From Pleomorphovibrio marinus (lineage in GTDB: Bacteria; Bacteroidota; Bacteroidia; Cytophagales; Cyclobacteriaceae), in the NCBI RefSeq assembly GCF_003347495.1, contig NZ_QCXY01000003.1, positions 186,001-250,000 of the forward strand: DNA of 64,000 bases. Reading direction: 5' to 3'. Of the stretch, positions 38,053 through 46,740 are shown one piece after another (position 1 is the stretch's first letter; the number at the start of each line of letters is the position of its first letter). Under the pieces are notes generated by a model. The model saw nothing but the letters and a program-made list of their open reading frames with translations. It made no database searches and was not told the DNA's origin. Made by a program: the position numbers and the translations under genes.

Positions 38053-38712
38053 ATGAAGAAGAACAACCTTATTATCCTACTTCCGCTGCTACTTTTCATG
38101 AGCTGCGAGCAACCTGGTTCATCCCTAAATGACAGCCTTCCCCACAAAGTGGCTAAGGCATATGGTATTGAAAAAATGGAAGATGTACGAGAAATGGCCT
38201 ATACTTGGAACGTACGGCGGGACAGTGTGACGGTTCTAAGCCGAAACTGGAAATGGAACCTGGAAAAAGGGGAGGTTGCCTATGCAGGGCCTGATACCAC
38301 TGCTACTTACATTCTGACAGAAAAAACAGAGGCTCACAATAGCCTGGACCAAAAGTTCATCAATGATAAATATTGGTTGATCTTCCCTTTCCAGTTGGTT
38401 TGGGATACAGGGTATAGCTACGAGGAGGTTGCGGATCAATCCAGCCCCATTCAAGGGATTCCCACCACCAAACTGATCATCCGCTACAATGAAGAGGACG
38501 GCTACACCCCCGGCGATGCCTATGACCTCTACATCGATGAGGACTATATGATTAAGGAGTGGGTGTTTAGACGAGGAGACGGGCCGGAAGGAAGGGCAAT
38601 GACCTGGGAAAATGAAAAGGAGTTCGACGGGATCAAAATAGCCATGGACCATAAAAATGAGGAGGGGGAAAAAGTGTTGTGGTTTACGGATGTGAATGTA
38701 GTGAAGAAGTGA
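38053..38712 (+). CDS. Lipoprotein of unknown function
   Basis: A 219-residue protein with a lipoprotein signal: KKNNLIILLPLLLFMSC, lipid Cys at residue 18. The mature part is predicted beta-rich, with WNVRRDSVTVLSRNWKWN and YDLYIDEDYMIKEWVFRRG, resembling outer-membrane lipoprotein (LolA-like) folds seen in Bacteroidota. It follows the DUF3500 gene by 24 nt and may be in the same operon. No function can be stated. Confidence 0.75.
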   Translation: MKKNNLIILLPLLLFMSCEQPGSSLNDSLPHKVAKAYGIEKMEDVREMAYTWNVRRDSVTVLSRNWKWNLEKGEVAYAGPDTTATYILTEKTEAHNSLDQKFINDKYWLIFPFQLVWDTGYSYEEVADQSSPIQGIPTTKLIIRYNEEDGYTPGDAYDLYIDEDYMIKEWVFRRGDGPEGRAMTWENEKEFDGIKIAMDHKNEEGEKVLWFTDVNVVKK

Positions 38713-38854
38713 TTGGATCGGTAAATATCCATTACCAGCTCCATCCGAAAGTGGTCTGAATTAGGTAGTCGGTCTGTCGCCCCCCTACCATCTTTCGAAA
38801 TCGCCCCCGGACTTCGTTTCGAAGCCTTTGATCCTTGAGGGATTATTTATACAG

Positions 38855-39157
38855 TTATTGCCGTTTCAGTGTCCTCTGCCTGGAAGAACAGATGTTGATC
38901 AGTTCTATTTGCCCCTTCCGCGGCCTGATACGGTAGGTTAAAATGGTGTGCCTGTTGATCGGCCCTCTGTGGTGGACATGTTTTTACTTTTTCGTGCCCG
39001 CCAACATTTCGGTATACTTGCCGAGCAACTCAAAAAATTCATGGGACTGACGGACAAAGTCCCGGATTTCCTTTTCTGTAAAATGGGTTTCCAAGTACTC
39101 GATAACCCTGGCGTAACCTGTTTGGGCACGCCTGGTCCAAACGATTTCTAGAGCCAT
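38855..39157 (-). pseudogene. RelE/ParE-type toxin with in-frame stop
   Basis: Reading from 39157, the frame begins MALEIVWTRRAQTGY and continues to a TAA at codon 58 (38984-38986). It then continues in the same frame with HRGPINRHTILTYRIRPRKG and a natural stop at 38855. The whole would be 100 residues, the length of a ParE/RelE toxin of the Bacteroidota kind, so one nonsense change inactivates it. Its start overlaps the end of the antitoxin stump by 10 nt, the usual toxin-antitoxin arrangement. Confidence 0.8.
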
Positions 39158-39276
39158 TTCTTATACTTCTGCATGGCCTCCTTATAGGGGACCACCTCAC
39201 CCCTGTCCGCCTGGGCAAGGCCCTCTTCTATTTCGGTCCGCTCTTCCGCACTGATTCCGTCCCACCAGTCTACTTC
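39148..39276 (-). pseudogene. Antitoxin stump, N-terminal half missing
   Basis: Forty-two codons of the C-terminal part of a RelB-like antitoxin remain (EVDWWDGISAEE through EAMQKYKKWL), with no start codon. Its 5' side joins an unrelated RHS-core fragment. It overlaps the following toxin pseudogene by 10 nt. Both genes are probably non-functional. Confidence 0.75.
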
Positions 39277-39530
39277 ATTTCTTTTTGATGAACAAATAAA
39301 AAGGATTATGACTTCGAGGGAGGTTAGGAATATTAGGGTGTAGTGGGAAATGTGAACCTTTGTGGGGTCTTGCTCCGATTGGCCGAAAGATTAATCCACA
39401 GATCGGTTTTCGTGACCTACCCAACCTAGGGTCATACATCATAAATGTATAGTTGTATGAGTTTCTCCTATCCTTAATCTCATCATCCATCTCCTGTCCC
39501 TGGAACCCGTAACGGTAGGCGTCTGCACAA
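39275..39530 (-). pseudogene. RHS-core fragment
   Basis: The minus strand encodes [23 protein letters not shown] and MYDPRLGR, the conserved end of the RHS repeat-associated core. After DPRLGR the sequence departs from the family, and a stop occurs at 39275, just inside the antitoxin stump. It is a remnant of a polymorphic-toxin type gene. Confidence 0.75.
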
Positions 39531-39619
39531 CATTTTCAGGTGTTTTTCAAGCTTCCCTTCACAACTTTAAAGAACGTTTTTGTTTCCCAATACACAGCCT
39601 CCAAGATAGTGTAATATCA

Positions 39620-40183
39620 TCAAGACTGTTTCTTGTTGCCGGGCTTAAAACCTATTTGATCCCGGGGCTCTACCGCAGGGTTTAAAAGCTGTTTTAGGTA
39701 CTGGAAGATGAGCTGTATGTCTTCTTCTTGTTTGTCCTGACGATGATCTTGCTTTAACAGGTTTTTTTCCAGTTGTTCAAGCTTTAATAATATGTCTTTA
39801 TTGTTCTGGAGCATTTCGCGTATTTTTGTAAACACACGGATGATCTGGATATTTACCTGGATTGCGGTTTCACTGTTCAATACACAGGATAACATAGTTA
39901 CCCCTTGCTCTGTAAAACAAAATGGCACATAGCGGAGCCCCTGAAGGTCTCCTTTGGAGGACGCAAATTGCGTCCTCCAATTTTCGAGTTCCTCCTTGGT
40001 CATTTCAAACATAAAATCTTCCGGGAACCTGCTGATATTGCGCCTTACCGCTTCCTTTAACCGTTTAGTCTCTACTCCGTAAAGCTCTGCCAGGTCTCTG
40101 TCAAGCATTACTTTGTGGCCTCTTACCATATATATTTTACTGGTAATTACTTCCTCTGGTAAGAGAGATTGCCCTTTGCCCAT
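39620..40183 (-). CDS. ORF6N domain protein
   Basis: A 187-residue protein. The N-terminal ORF6N domain is clear: ITSKIYMVRGHKVMLDRDLAELYGVETKRLKEAVRRN, followed by RFPEDFMFEMTKEEL and FTEQGVTMLSCVL (kept here as separate blocks of the domain). The C-terminal third is a coiled coil. Such proteins are common in phage and mobile regions of Bacteroidota and are thought to bind DNA; the precise role is unknown. It lies amid remnants yet appears intact. Confidence 0.85.
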   Translation of the reverse strand: MGKGQSLLPEEVITSKIYMVRGHKVMLDRDLAELYGVETKRLKEAVRRNISRFPEDFMFEMTKEELENWRTQFASSKGDLQGLRYVPFCFTEQGVTMLSCVLNSETAIQVNIQIIRVFTKIREMLQNNKDILLKLEQLEKNLLKQDHRQDKQEEDIQLIFQYLKQLLNPAVEPRDQIGFKPGNKKQS

Positions 40184-40612
40184 AATTGCTGATTAAAATT
40201 CTAAAGGTATATTTTTGTCTGATAGGGTGATGGCATGGCAATTTCAGGGCTTCTACATTCGCTTGCTTTTACTTTTTCGTTGTACTTGGATATTTGTAGC
40301 CGGCAGAAATATGGACTATCCAACTTTAAGTTCATCCAACCACTTTGAATGTTAAAAAAACAGGCATCTCCTGATCTCTGATTTGGTAAGCCTCTCCCAT
40401 AGCTAAAAATAGGATATCCGCACAGAAATTACAAATGAATACAGGGAGATCAATGGACAAAGGAATGGATGGTTTTGATGCCTTTTTTAAACCTCAGCCA
40501 GACAGCGTTCAAACTTTGGACAATTGTTTTCTAAGAGGTTCTTTTGCAAACCATTGCAAATGGCATAAAGAGGATTACAACTTCCAGGGAGCGTAGGAAT
40601 ATTAGGATGTAG
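40184..40612. other. Intergenic stretch without a recognisable gene
   Basis: No credible coding frame is seen in about 430 bp. The end near 40570-40612 repeats, with changes, a 45-bp segment at 39301-39345. The rest may be decayed mobile DNA. Confidence 0.5.
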
Positions 40613-40692
40613 TGGATAGTCAAGTAGGCAAGCGGAATTTCACCCCAAGCCTCTCACAGAACCGTACGTGAAACTCTCGCTTCATACGGCTC
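40613..40692 (-). mobile_element. 3' end of a group II intron (domains V and VI only)
   Basis: On the minus strand 40692-40659 is exactly 34 nt, begins GAGCCGTATG and ends CACGTACGGTTC, the catalytic domain V hairpin including the AGC triad at its second to fourth bases. The following CTGTGAGAGGCTTGGGGTG and CCGCTTGCCTACTTGAC fit domain VI. Upstream only about 50 bp separate it from RHS sequence, and no reverse transcriptase frame exists nearby, so the rest of the intron is missing. Confidence 0.85.
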
Positions 40693-40906
40693 TTGTCATA
40701 CGAATTATATCCAATTGTAAAAATATCTGGAAAATAAGTCATGTTTTAACTTAAAATAGCCAGTCTGAGAGGCATAGTTAACAAGGCCGAGTCGGGAACT
40801 ACCGTAGATCGACTGCTCCTTTAACTCGTTGTCTTTATAAACAGCCATAACGTTACCGCTAGCATCCCTTACATAGATAGTTGTACACTACCTGTAATCT
40901 TTGCTA

Positions 40907-40972
40907 TCCCCTCCCCTGCAGCCTGGCCCCTCCCTAAAACAGTCCACAGGACTGTTTCTTTACGGTCGGTCT
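40907..40972. repeat. Small palindromic insert, copy 1
   Basis: About 65 bp centred on the perfect palindrome arms AAACAGTCC / GGACTGTTT (40937-40957), next to GCCTGGC and CTCCC. It is inserted after the Ser codon of the RHS motif FRYDAS and before IAKITGS. The second copy lies at 41083-41152. Confidence 0.8.
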
Positions 40973-41082
40973 TCAGAGGCATCATAGCGGAAGCTAACCT
41001 CGATATTATCGTCTTTGACAACCTTCCTGACTTTTCCGTACGGTGTCCATTCAATATTGGTAATACCTTCCTCTATATCACT

Positions 41083-41152
41083 GACTCTCCCGCACGGCCT
41101 GGCTCCTCGCTAAAACAGTCCACCGGACTGTTTTTTAACGCTCGGCCCTCAA
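41083..41152. repeat. Small palindromic insert, copy 2
   Basis: Same element as 40907-40972: palindrome AAACAGTCC / GGACTGTTT at 41113-41133 with matching flanks. It interrupts the same RHS remnant about 175 bp from copy 1, in the same orientation. Confidence 0.8.
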
Positions 41153-41651
41153 TCTCATCCTAGGTATAGTTTTCTGTAGCTGAACCATCTACGTTCTTGA
41201 GTTTGTTGCTCTCTTCGTAGTAGCTGTATGTCAAATCATCCTGGAGAGACGTGTTCTCCCTTCGTCTTTGTAAAGCTAACAAATTTTCGTTATCGTCGTA
41301 GCTATAGTCCGCATCATAGTTGTCGTCGGGGTTGTTTCTCGATAGCCCGTTCTGGTCAAAGGTACTCAGGCTCCTGGCTCGGACTATCCGGTGGAGCTAC
41401 GTGACCGTACGCCATTGCATCCTCTGTTTTCTTTACCGATCCGGAAGGACGGATGTGGGGAAAATATCACTCAATCCCGTTTTCTGGTGTTATCCAAGTT
41501 TAAGGAGACTGACATGGATAACACCTTATCCTTAACCAACTCGCGCATCGCTATTAGGGAGGTTTATATTATTATGTCATGAAAAACAACCCTGCTACCC
41601 GATGCTTTCAACTTCCGATATAGATTTTGATTATACTCAAACGTTGTAAAG

Positions 41652-42215
41652 CTAAATGTAATCAACACTAATCCCTTTAACTTGAATTATTTCAACTATT
41701 TCAAAATCAATTTTAAAATTTGATGATGGTGAAGATATGATATGGGTATATTGTCTTATTTCTTTGATAAAAGATTGGGCATCTTCAACACATGAAAACA
41801 AATAATTATTATTGAGTTTTTTTATGTATGTTTCGTATAATCTTTCGAAACCTCCACCTTTGTTTCTTAACCAATAATGAATCATTGAAGACTCATTGCT
41901 TGCGATAACCTCATAACCAAGGCTATCAAACAATATATTTTCAGGTATATCTTCTAATGTACTTTTTATAAGTATTAGCTCAAAAGGTTCAGTTGACAAT
42001 TTTGTGAAAACACTGGTTATTTCGAGCATGTCAGATACTGGCATCTGTTTACTATCGGATGAAAGGAGTGACACATACAAGTTTTCTAAAAAATCAATTT
42101 TGGACTCTTCCTTGAATTTAGATTCAGGGATTTCATTTCTGCAAATTCCTCGATAAGTATCGCTTATATTAAACTCTTCCCTTTTAAAGGGAAGCCCTAG
42201 TATTTTGTATTCCAT
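41652..42215 (-). CDS. AT-rich orphan protein, possible immunity protein
   Basis: A 187-residue intact frame (starts MEYKILGLPFKREEFN) with no signal peptide or membrane span. GC is roughly 30%, well below the neighbours. I do not recognise a family. Small soluble orphan genes of low GC beside RHS cores are often immunity proteins for RHS-linked toxins. That is the suggestion here, from context only; the toxin itself is not seen. Confidence 0.6.
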   Translation of the reverse strand: MEYKILGLPFKREEFNISDTYRGICRNEIPESKFKEESKIDFLENLYVSLLSSDSKQMPVSDMLEITSVFTKLSTEPFELILIKSTLEDIPENILFDSLGYEVIASNESSMIHYWLRNKGGGFERLYETYIKKLNNNYLFSCVEDAQSFIKEIRQYTHIISSPSSNFKIDFEIVEIIQVKGISVDYI

Positions 42216-42352
42216 AAACTTTAATCTAAGATTGGAATATGAGCCTGACCTTTATCTCCGACATTCAGGTCAAACGGAATAGACGGAAAAAAGCGGATCC
42301 GTGATCCCGAGGGTAGGGGCATCGGACGAGGGAGTCTATGGGAGCGAGGGGG

Positions 42353-42655
42353 TCATCTCTTGTTTTTCCAGACCCTTGGGTCCCTGCTGGTGTGCGTGAC
42401 GGCAAAAACAACAATCAATCTGTCCGGTTCCTCTATCCTGTAATGGACCTGGTAGGGGAAGCTGTCCACCAAAATGTTTCTTACATCCCGGTAGCTAACC
42501 TGACAATGCAGCGGATACTTCCGGATATAAACAAGTCTTGATTTCAAAGATTCATAAAACCGCCTACCCAATCCCAGCTTTTCTTCATTGTACCATTCCA
42601 TGATTTCCTTGATGTCCAAACGGGCTTCCGGTAGCAGCTTTATCCTATAGCTCAT
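42353..42655 (-). CDS. ParE/RelE-family toxin
   Basis: A 100-residue protein of the type II toxin superfamily: IKLLPEARLDIKEIMEWYNEE, LGRRFYESLKSRL, FPYQVHYRIEE and VFAVTHTSRDPRVW, typical of ParE/RelE folds in Bacteroidota. It probably inhibits gyrase or cleaves ribosome-bound mRNA; the two cannot be told apart here. Its start overlaps the antitoxin stop by 4 nt, a classic toxin-antitoxin pair. Unlike the pair at 39 kb it seems intact. Confidence 0.88.
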   Translation of the reverse strand: MSYRIKLLPEARLDIKEIMEWYNEEKLGLGRRFYESLKSRLVYIRKYPLHCQVSYRDVRNILVDSFPYQVHYRIEEPDRLIVVFAVTHTSRDPRVWKNKR

Positions 42656-42873
42656 AGATCCTTTTCAAGCTCTTTCATCACGTCATCCCAGTCCAACGCT
42701 TTGCCAGGGTCTTTTTCATAGGAAGCTATCCGCTCATCCAACAGTGCTTTGTGGGTCTCACTTAACCCTTCCTCCTGTCGGTGTTTGAAAGCCTGCAGCT
42801 GTTCCAGGATTGTCCGGTCCTGTAGCTCCGTGAGCCAGCGTATAAGGTCGACTTTAATTGTTTGGATATCCAT
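42652..42873 (-). CDS. Antitoxin of the ParE/RelE pair
   Basis: A 73-residue acidic protein starting MDIQTIKVDLIRWL, with helical LSETHKALLDERIASYEKD and a C-terminal segment ALDWDDVMKELEKDL that would wrap the toxin. It matches the short addiction-module antitoxins of Bacteroidota. The start at 42873 is preferred; an ATG at 42882 adds three residues. It would also bind the promoter and repress the pair, as is usual. Confidence 0.85.
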   Translation of the reverse strand: MDIQTIKVDLIRWLTELQDRTILEQLQAFKHRQEEGLSETHKALLDERIASYEKDPGKALDWDDVMKELEKDL

Positions 42874-43059
42874 TCTTATCAATTTATATGTTCCATAAAG
42901 TTAACGGTTTTTATTTCAAAAAATGGACGAGGGCACCAAAACCTTTCGTTAAACGGCATTGAAAACTACAACCAGAATTTTAAGACTTAACAGGCTTTTG
43001 TGAAATCCTAAAGTATAAACAAAATAACCTTTACTTTATTCTAATGCCCCATAAACCGA

Positions 43060-43200
43060 AAAATCCTCATTAGCATCGTAGCTGTAGTCCGCATCATATT
43101 TGTGATTGGGGTTGTTTCTTGATAGCCCGTTCTACTCAAAGGTACTCAGGATTCTCGCCCGGACTATCTGGTGAAGCGGTCGTAGCTGTACACCATACCC
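43060..43200 (-). pseudogene. Second RHS-core remnant
   Basis: Minus-strand DNA closely resembling 41283-41400: GMVYSYDRF, then out of frame the equivalent of LSTFDQNGLSRNN and YDADYSYD. It has stops and a frameshift. It shows that at least two related RHS genes or a duplicated one decayed in this region. Confidence 0.75.
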
Positions 43201-43402
43201 TGCATAAAAAGGTAGGATGAAGATGGTTAAAAGGGGTTTCTAGCTAATATGAACATCGTTAATTCCCAGTCTTCCCTACCTAAATGCCAGGGACTTTACC
43301 CCCCCCATTCTTTCAAATCTCAAAAAAAAACAAAGATGGATAACAAATTTTTAATAGTTTGCCAGTCCAAATCAAATCCATTATCCACCACTACTACCAC
43401 AT

Positions 43403-45316
43403 ATGAACTACCAACTCTTTCTATTTCTTCCAATTCTGGTTTCCTTTCAGCTTTTCTCCCAAGAGTACCCAAGGCTTGACGAAAAGGCTTGGCCAGAGAA
43501 GGATACCAGCCAACTCTTCTACACCGTAAAAGGGGAACGGCACGGAATCTCCTTTTTTAAAAAGCATCAATTCCCGGAAGTGGAATATGAACCGGGAGAA
43601 ACCCTAACCTTTGACATTTACCACACCCCTGAGGTGATGTATCACTGGTACCAAAAGTGGTCGGAGCAATACCCCGAAATCGTGGATCTGTACCAAGTAG
43701 CCACCTCCTATGAAGGAAGGCCCATCCTGCAGGTGACCCTTACCAATAAATCAACCGGAAAACACACGGACAAATCGGCAGCCTATTTCGAGGGAGGAAG
43801 GCACGGGGGAGAAGTGACGGCCAGCGAAGCAGTGCTCTGGCTCACCAAACACCTGCTGGAAAATTATGGCAAAGACCCCGAAATTACTGCATTAATTGAC
43901 ACCAAAACCATCTACCTCAGGCCCCAAAACAACCCGGACGGCAGTACCATGTACCTCTACACTGCACAACGAAACAGAAGTACAGTACGGCCCTATGACG
44001 TTGATCAAGATGGATTAATGGATGAGGATCCGGAGGAAGACCTTAATGGGGATGGCATCATTCACCAAATGCGGAAAAAAGCAATCACAGAAGAGGATAA
44101 AGAAAAAGCCAATTATGTACTGGACCCCAGGGACGATTCTGGAAGATTGATGAAAAGGGTATTGGATGGCAAGGGCGACTACCTCGTATGCACGGAGGGC
44201 ATAGACAATGATGGCGATGGCAAATACAACGAGGACGGCATTGGAGGCCTTGACTTGCACCGCAACTATCCCGAAAACTGGAGGCCAGATCAGGGAGGCG
44301 ATGCCACCGAAAGGGGATTCACCCAATTCGGAGCCGGTACACACCCACTCAGTGAAATCGAAACCCGGTCAACGGTACTTTGGTTGCTTTCCCATCCCAA
44401 TATTTCAGTGGTCAACTCCTTGGATACCCGCGTTCCCATGCACCTACGGCCACCCTCCACTTCTACCTCCGAAGAATCCATGTTTGAAAAGGACAGGTTG
44501 CTGTACGAACACTATGACAGCCTGGGGCAAAGCATAACCGGGTACCCCTGGGCCGGGGATGTGTACGAAACCTATATGACCCGGTACAAAACCAACCGCC
44601 TCACCGGAGATCCCCTCAAGCCTATGCCCCTCTTTGGGCACGGCCCGGACTTTGGCTATTTTTACTATGGGGCCATCTGGTATGGGGATGAGCTCTGGAA
44701 CAACGGAGCCATGAAGGATTACGATGGGGATGGTATCTACGACGACTACGATGCGTTGAGATGGGACGACGAAGAAAACAACAGCGAAGGTTTCAAAGAA
44801 TGGGAGAAGTTTGACCATCCCCAGTTGGGAGAGGTGGAAATCGGAGGTTTTCACCCCAAATTTTTCTCCCAGAATGGCCCTCCCTGGCAATTGGAGCGCT
44901 GGATCCGAAACCAGTCCCTTTTTAATTTGGCCATGGCCATGGACCTGCCCCAAGTCGAACTCCTGGATGTGCAACATGAAAAGGAAGGGGAGTTGCACCG
45001 TTTAAAAATTCAATGGACAAATTCAGGAAAACTACCCGTCGCATTGGAACAGGCCAAGCGGGTAAAAATTGTGCAAGAAGACCGCGTGATGCTGGAAATT
45101 GACAAGGAACTGACCAAAGGCCACGAAGATGCCAAGGTGAAAATTGTAACCCCTGAACTGCATGACAAAACCATATTTGCCGGATACACGGAGCCGGGGG
45201 AGGTCAAAGAGGCATTGTTTGAGCTTCAGGTAAATTCGGACGAAGCTGTGGAGGTGAAAGTAAAGTTGCTATCTACCAGAGGGGGGTATAAGGAAAAAAC
45301 CATTACGCTGGAATAA
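43403..45316 (+). CDS. Exported M14-like zinc carboxypeptidase
   Basis: A 637-residue protein with a signal peptide (YQLFLFLPILVSFQLFS). The M14 domain begins around residue 70: YEGRPILQVTL, zinc motif HGGE in EGGRHGGEVTASE, LRPQNNPDGS and LDLHRNYPENW. The usual third zinc ligand, a His after the next core strand, is not apparent: the equivalent segment reads VVNSLDTRVPMHLRPPST. Asp-rich inserts (DVDQDGLMDEDP, DNDGDGKYNEDG, DYDGDGIYDD) look like calcium loops. The C-terminal ~120 residues form a beta-sandwich. It is probably periplasmic or surface-located and acts on peptides; activity is uncertain because of the missing His. Confidence 0.82.
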   Translation: MNYQLFLFLPILVSFQLFSQEYPRLDEKAWPEKDTSQLFYTVKGERHGISFFKKHQFPEVEYEPGETLTFDIYHTPEVMYHWYQKWSEQYPEIVDLYQVATSYEGRPILQVTLTNKSTGKHTDKSAAYFEGGRHGGEVTASEAVLWLTKHLLENYGKDPEITALIDTKTIYLRPQNNPDGSTMYLYTAQRNRSTVRPYDVDQDGLMDEDPEEDLNGDGIIHQMRKKAITEEDKEKANYVLDPRDDSGRLMKRVLDGKGDYLVCTEGIDNDGDGKYNEDGIGGLDLHRNYPENWRPDQGGDATERGFTQFGAGTHPLSEIETRSTVLWLLSHPNISVVNSLDTRVPMHLRPPSTSTSEESMFEKDRLLYEHYDSLGQSITGYPWAGDVYETYMTRYKTNRLTGDPLKPMPLFGHGPDFGYFYYGAIWYGDELWNNGAMKDYDGDGIYDDYDALRWDDEENNSEGFKEWEKFDHPQLGEVEIGGFHPKFFSQNGPPWQLERWIRNQSLFNLAMAMDLPQVELLDVQHEKEGELHRLKIQWTNSGKLPVALEQAKRVKIVQEDRVMLEIDKELTKGHEDAKVKIVTPELHDKTIFAGYTEPGEVKEALFELQVNSDEAVEVKVKLLSTRGGYKEKTITLE

Positions 45317-45608
45317 AGACAGCTGAATGAGGGGGAATTGCCATTCCTTAGTTTTCCTAGCTTTTGGATAAGGGAATAGCTTTGGGGTTTAATTTCTACA
45401 ATCATGACTTCAGTCTTTGGCAAAGGCCTAGATCCTTTTCCAAAGTTTATAGCCTTTGCACTCCCATTTTGCTTGGAAATTGAGAAATTTCTATCTTTAA
45501 GAAGTTGGAATATCGATTTGTAAAAAAGTTTTCTACCGATGTAAAAAACTAAAAACTCCCACACCCCCCTATTTCTAAATGCTACATAACCCAATTAAAC
45601 CGAGCCAA

Positions 45609-46538
45609 ATGATAAATGGAATCGACCGGCGCGCCTGCCTGGGGATCCTTGGTAGTTCTATTGCTAGCCTAGCGTTCACCTCTAGTGTGGGGACAGTAGG
45701 TGCTACCAAAGAAACGCCCATCGTAGATTCCCATTTACACTGTTTTGACGGACCTGACAGTCAAGAGTTCCCTTATCATCCCCGAGCCCCTTATGAGCCA
45801 ACTTCCGCTGCCACCCCGGAACACCTGCTGAAGTGCATGAATGGGGCTGGGGTCAAATACGCCATTGTGGTACACCCGGAACCCTACCAGGACGACCACC
45901 GCTATTTAGACCATTGTTTGGAAGTCGGTGGGGGCCGGTTGAAGGGGACTTGCCTCTTTTTCGCCGATAGACCTGAGTCGCTGGCAGCCATGCCCTCATT
46001 TTTGAAAGAGCGAGAAGGGCAGATTGTCGCGTCCAGGGTACATGCTTATGCCGCTGATCGTCTGCCCCCTTTTGGGAAGCCGGAACTTCATCAATGGTGG
46101 CGTAGCGTAGCCGATGCCGGGGTGGCTGTGCAGTTGCATTTTGAACCCCGCTACGCTCCTGGCTTCGAGCCCTACATTAAGGAATTCTCCGACACCACCG
46201 TGATCATCGACCATCTAGGGCGTCCATTTCAGGGAACCCCTGAGGAACATGAAAAGGTTATAAAATGGGCCGACTTACCCAATACGGTGATGAAGCTTGC
46301 CGCAATCCCTTCCCAGGACAGTTATCCGCACCGTAAGATTGGGCCGGTCATCCGGCAATTAACTGATGCCTGGGGTGCAGACCGAATGATCTATGGGGGT
46401 GGCTTCAATGCAGGGGCGACGCCAAACTCCTACCGCAGTTACCGGGAGGATTTGTTGGGATACCTTTCGCACCTCTCATCCCGGGAAAAGGCTGAGATAC
46501 TTGGTGGCACCGCCGCACGGTTGTTTGGCTGGAGCTAA
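45609..46538 (+). CDS. Tat-exported amidohydrolase (amidohydrolase_2 family)
   Basis: About 309 residues with a twin-arginine signal: DRRACLGILGSSIASLAF. The TIM-barrel metal hydrolase domain has DSHLHCF (metal-binding HxH), VVHPEPYQDD, IIDHLGRPF and a late YGGGFNAG in place of the usual GSDxP segment, so the acidic residue there is not obvious. Related family members hydrolyse lactones such as 2-pyrone-4,6-dicarboxylate or sugar lactones. The start at 45609 is chosen to put the RR near the N-terminus; an ATG at 45579 is possible. Confidence 0.8.
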   Translation: MINGIDRRACLGILGSSIASLAFTSSVGTVGATKETPIVDSHLHCFDGPDSQEFPYHPRAPYEPTSAATPEHLLKCMNGAGVKYAIVVHPEPYQDDHRYLDHCLEVGGGRLKGTCLFFADRPESLAAMPSFLKEREGQIVASRVHAYAADRLPPFGKPELHQWWRSVADAGVAVQLHFEPRYAPGFEPYIKEFSDTTVIIDHLGRPFQGTPEEHEKVIKWADLPNTVMKLAAIPSQDSYPHRKIGPVIRQLTDAWGADRMIYGGGFNAGATPNSYRSYREDLLGYLSHLSSREKAEILGGTAARLFGWS

Positions 46539-46740
46539 GCTATTGTCATGGTCTTCATAAACCAAGGAGACGGATTCCACTGCCTCAGTTAAATCGCTGC
46601 CAGCCCTGCATAGAACTGGTGATCAAATTCGATTTATCCAACTGCATCCTTTACGCTAGGGAAAGATTTGCGTTTGTTTGAGCCACAAGAATTGGCTATA
46701 TTTAAACATAAGAGCTAACAAATTGAAAAATAAACTCTTA

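Larger units (their letters stand above)
40740..41400 (-). pseudogene. RHS-repeat gene remnant
   Basis: Minus-strand pieces in changing frames read as one RHS core. From the high-coordinate end they are STFDQNGLSRNN, DADYSYDDNENLLALQRR, DDLTYSYYEESNKLKNVDG, then after an interruption EWTPYGKV, then AKITGSVQ and IYVRDASGNVMAVYKDN, ending QSIYGSSRLGLVNYAS. Two copies of a roughly 65-bp palindromic element interrupt it, with further frameshifts and a stop in NYT. The gene is dead. Confidence 0.85.

Noticed and set aside
41320-41582. Two plus-strand frames over RHS remnant DNA
   Set aside because: The minus strand carries the RHS pieces; the plus frames have no pattern.
43249-43479. A 76-codon frame before the M14 gene
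   Set aside because: It overlaps the signal peptide of the M14 protein in another frame and has no motif.
45226-45594. A 122-codon minus frame in the gap before the amidohydrolase
   Set aside because: Partly antisense to the M14 gene, and no family is recognised; it may be decayed DNA.
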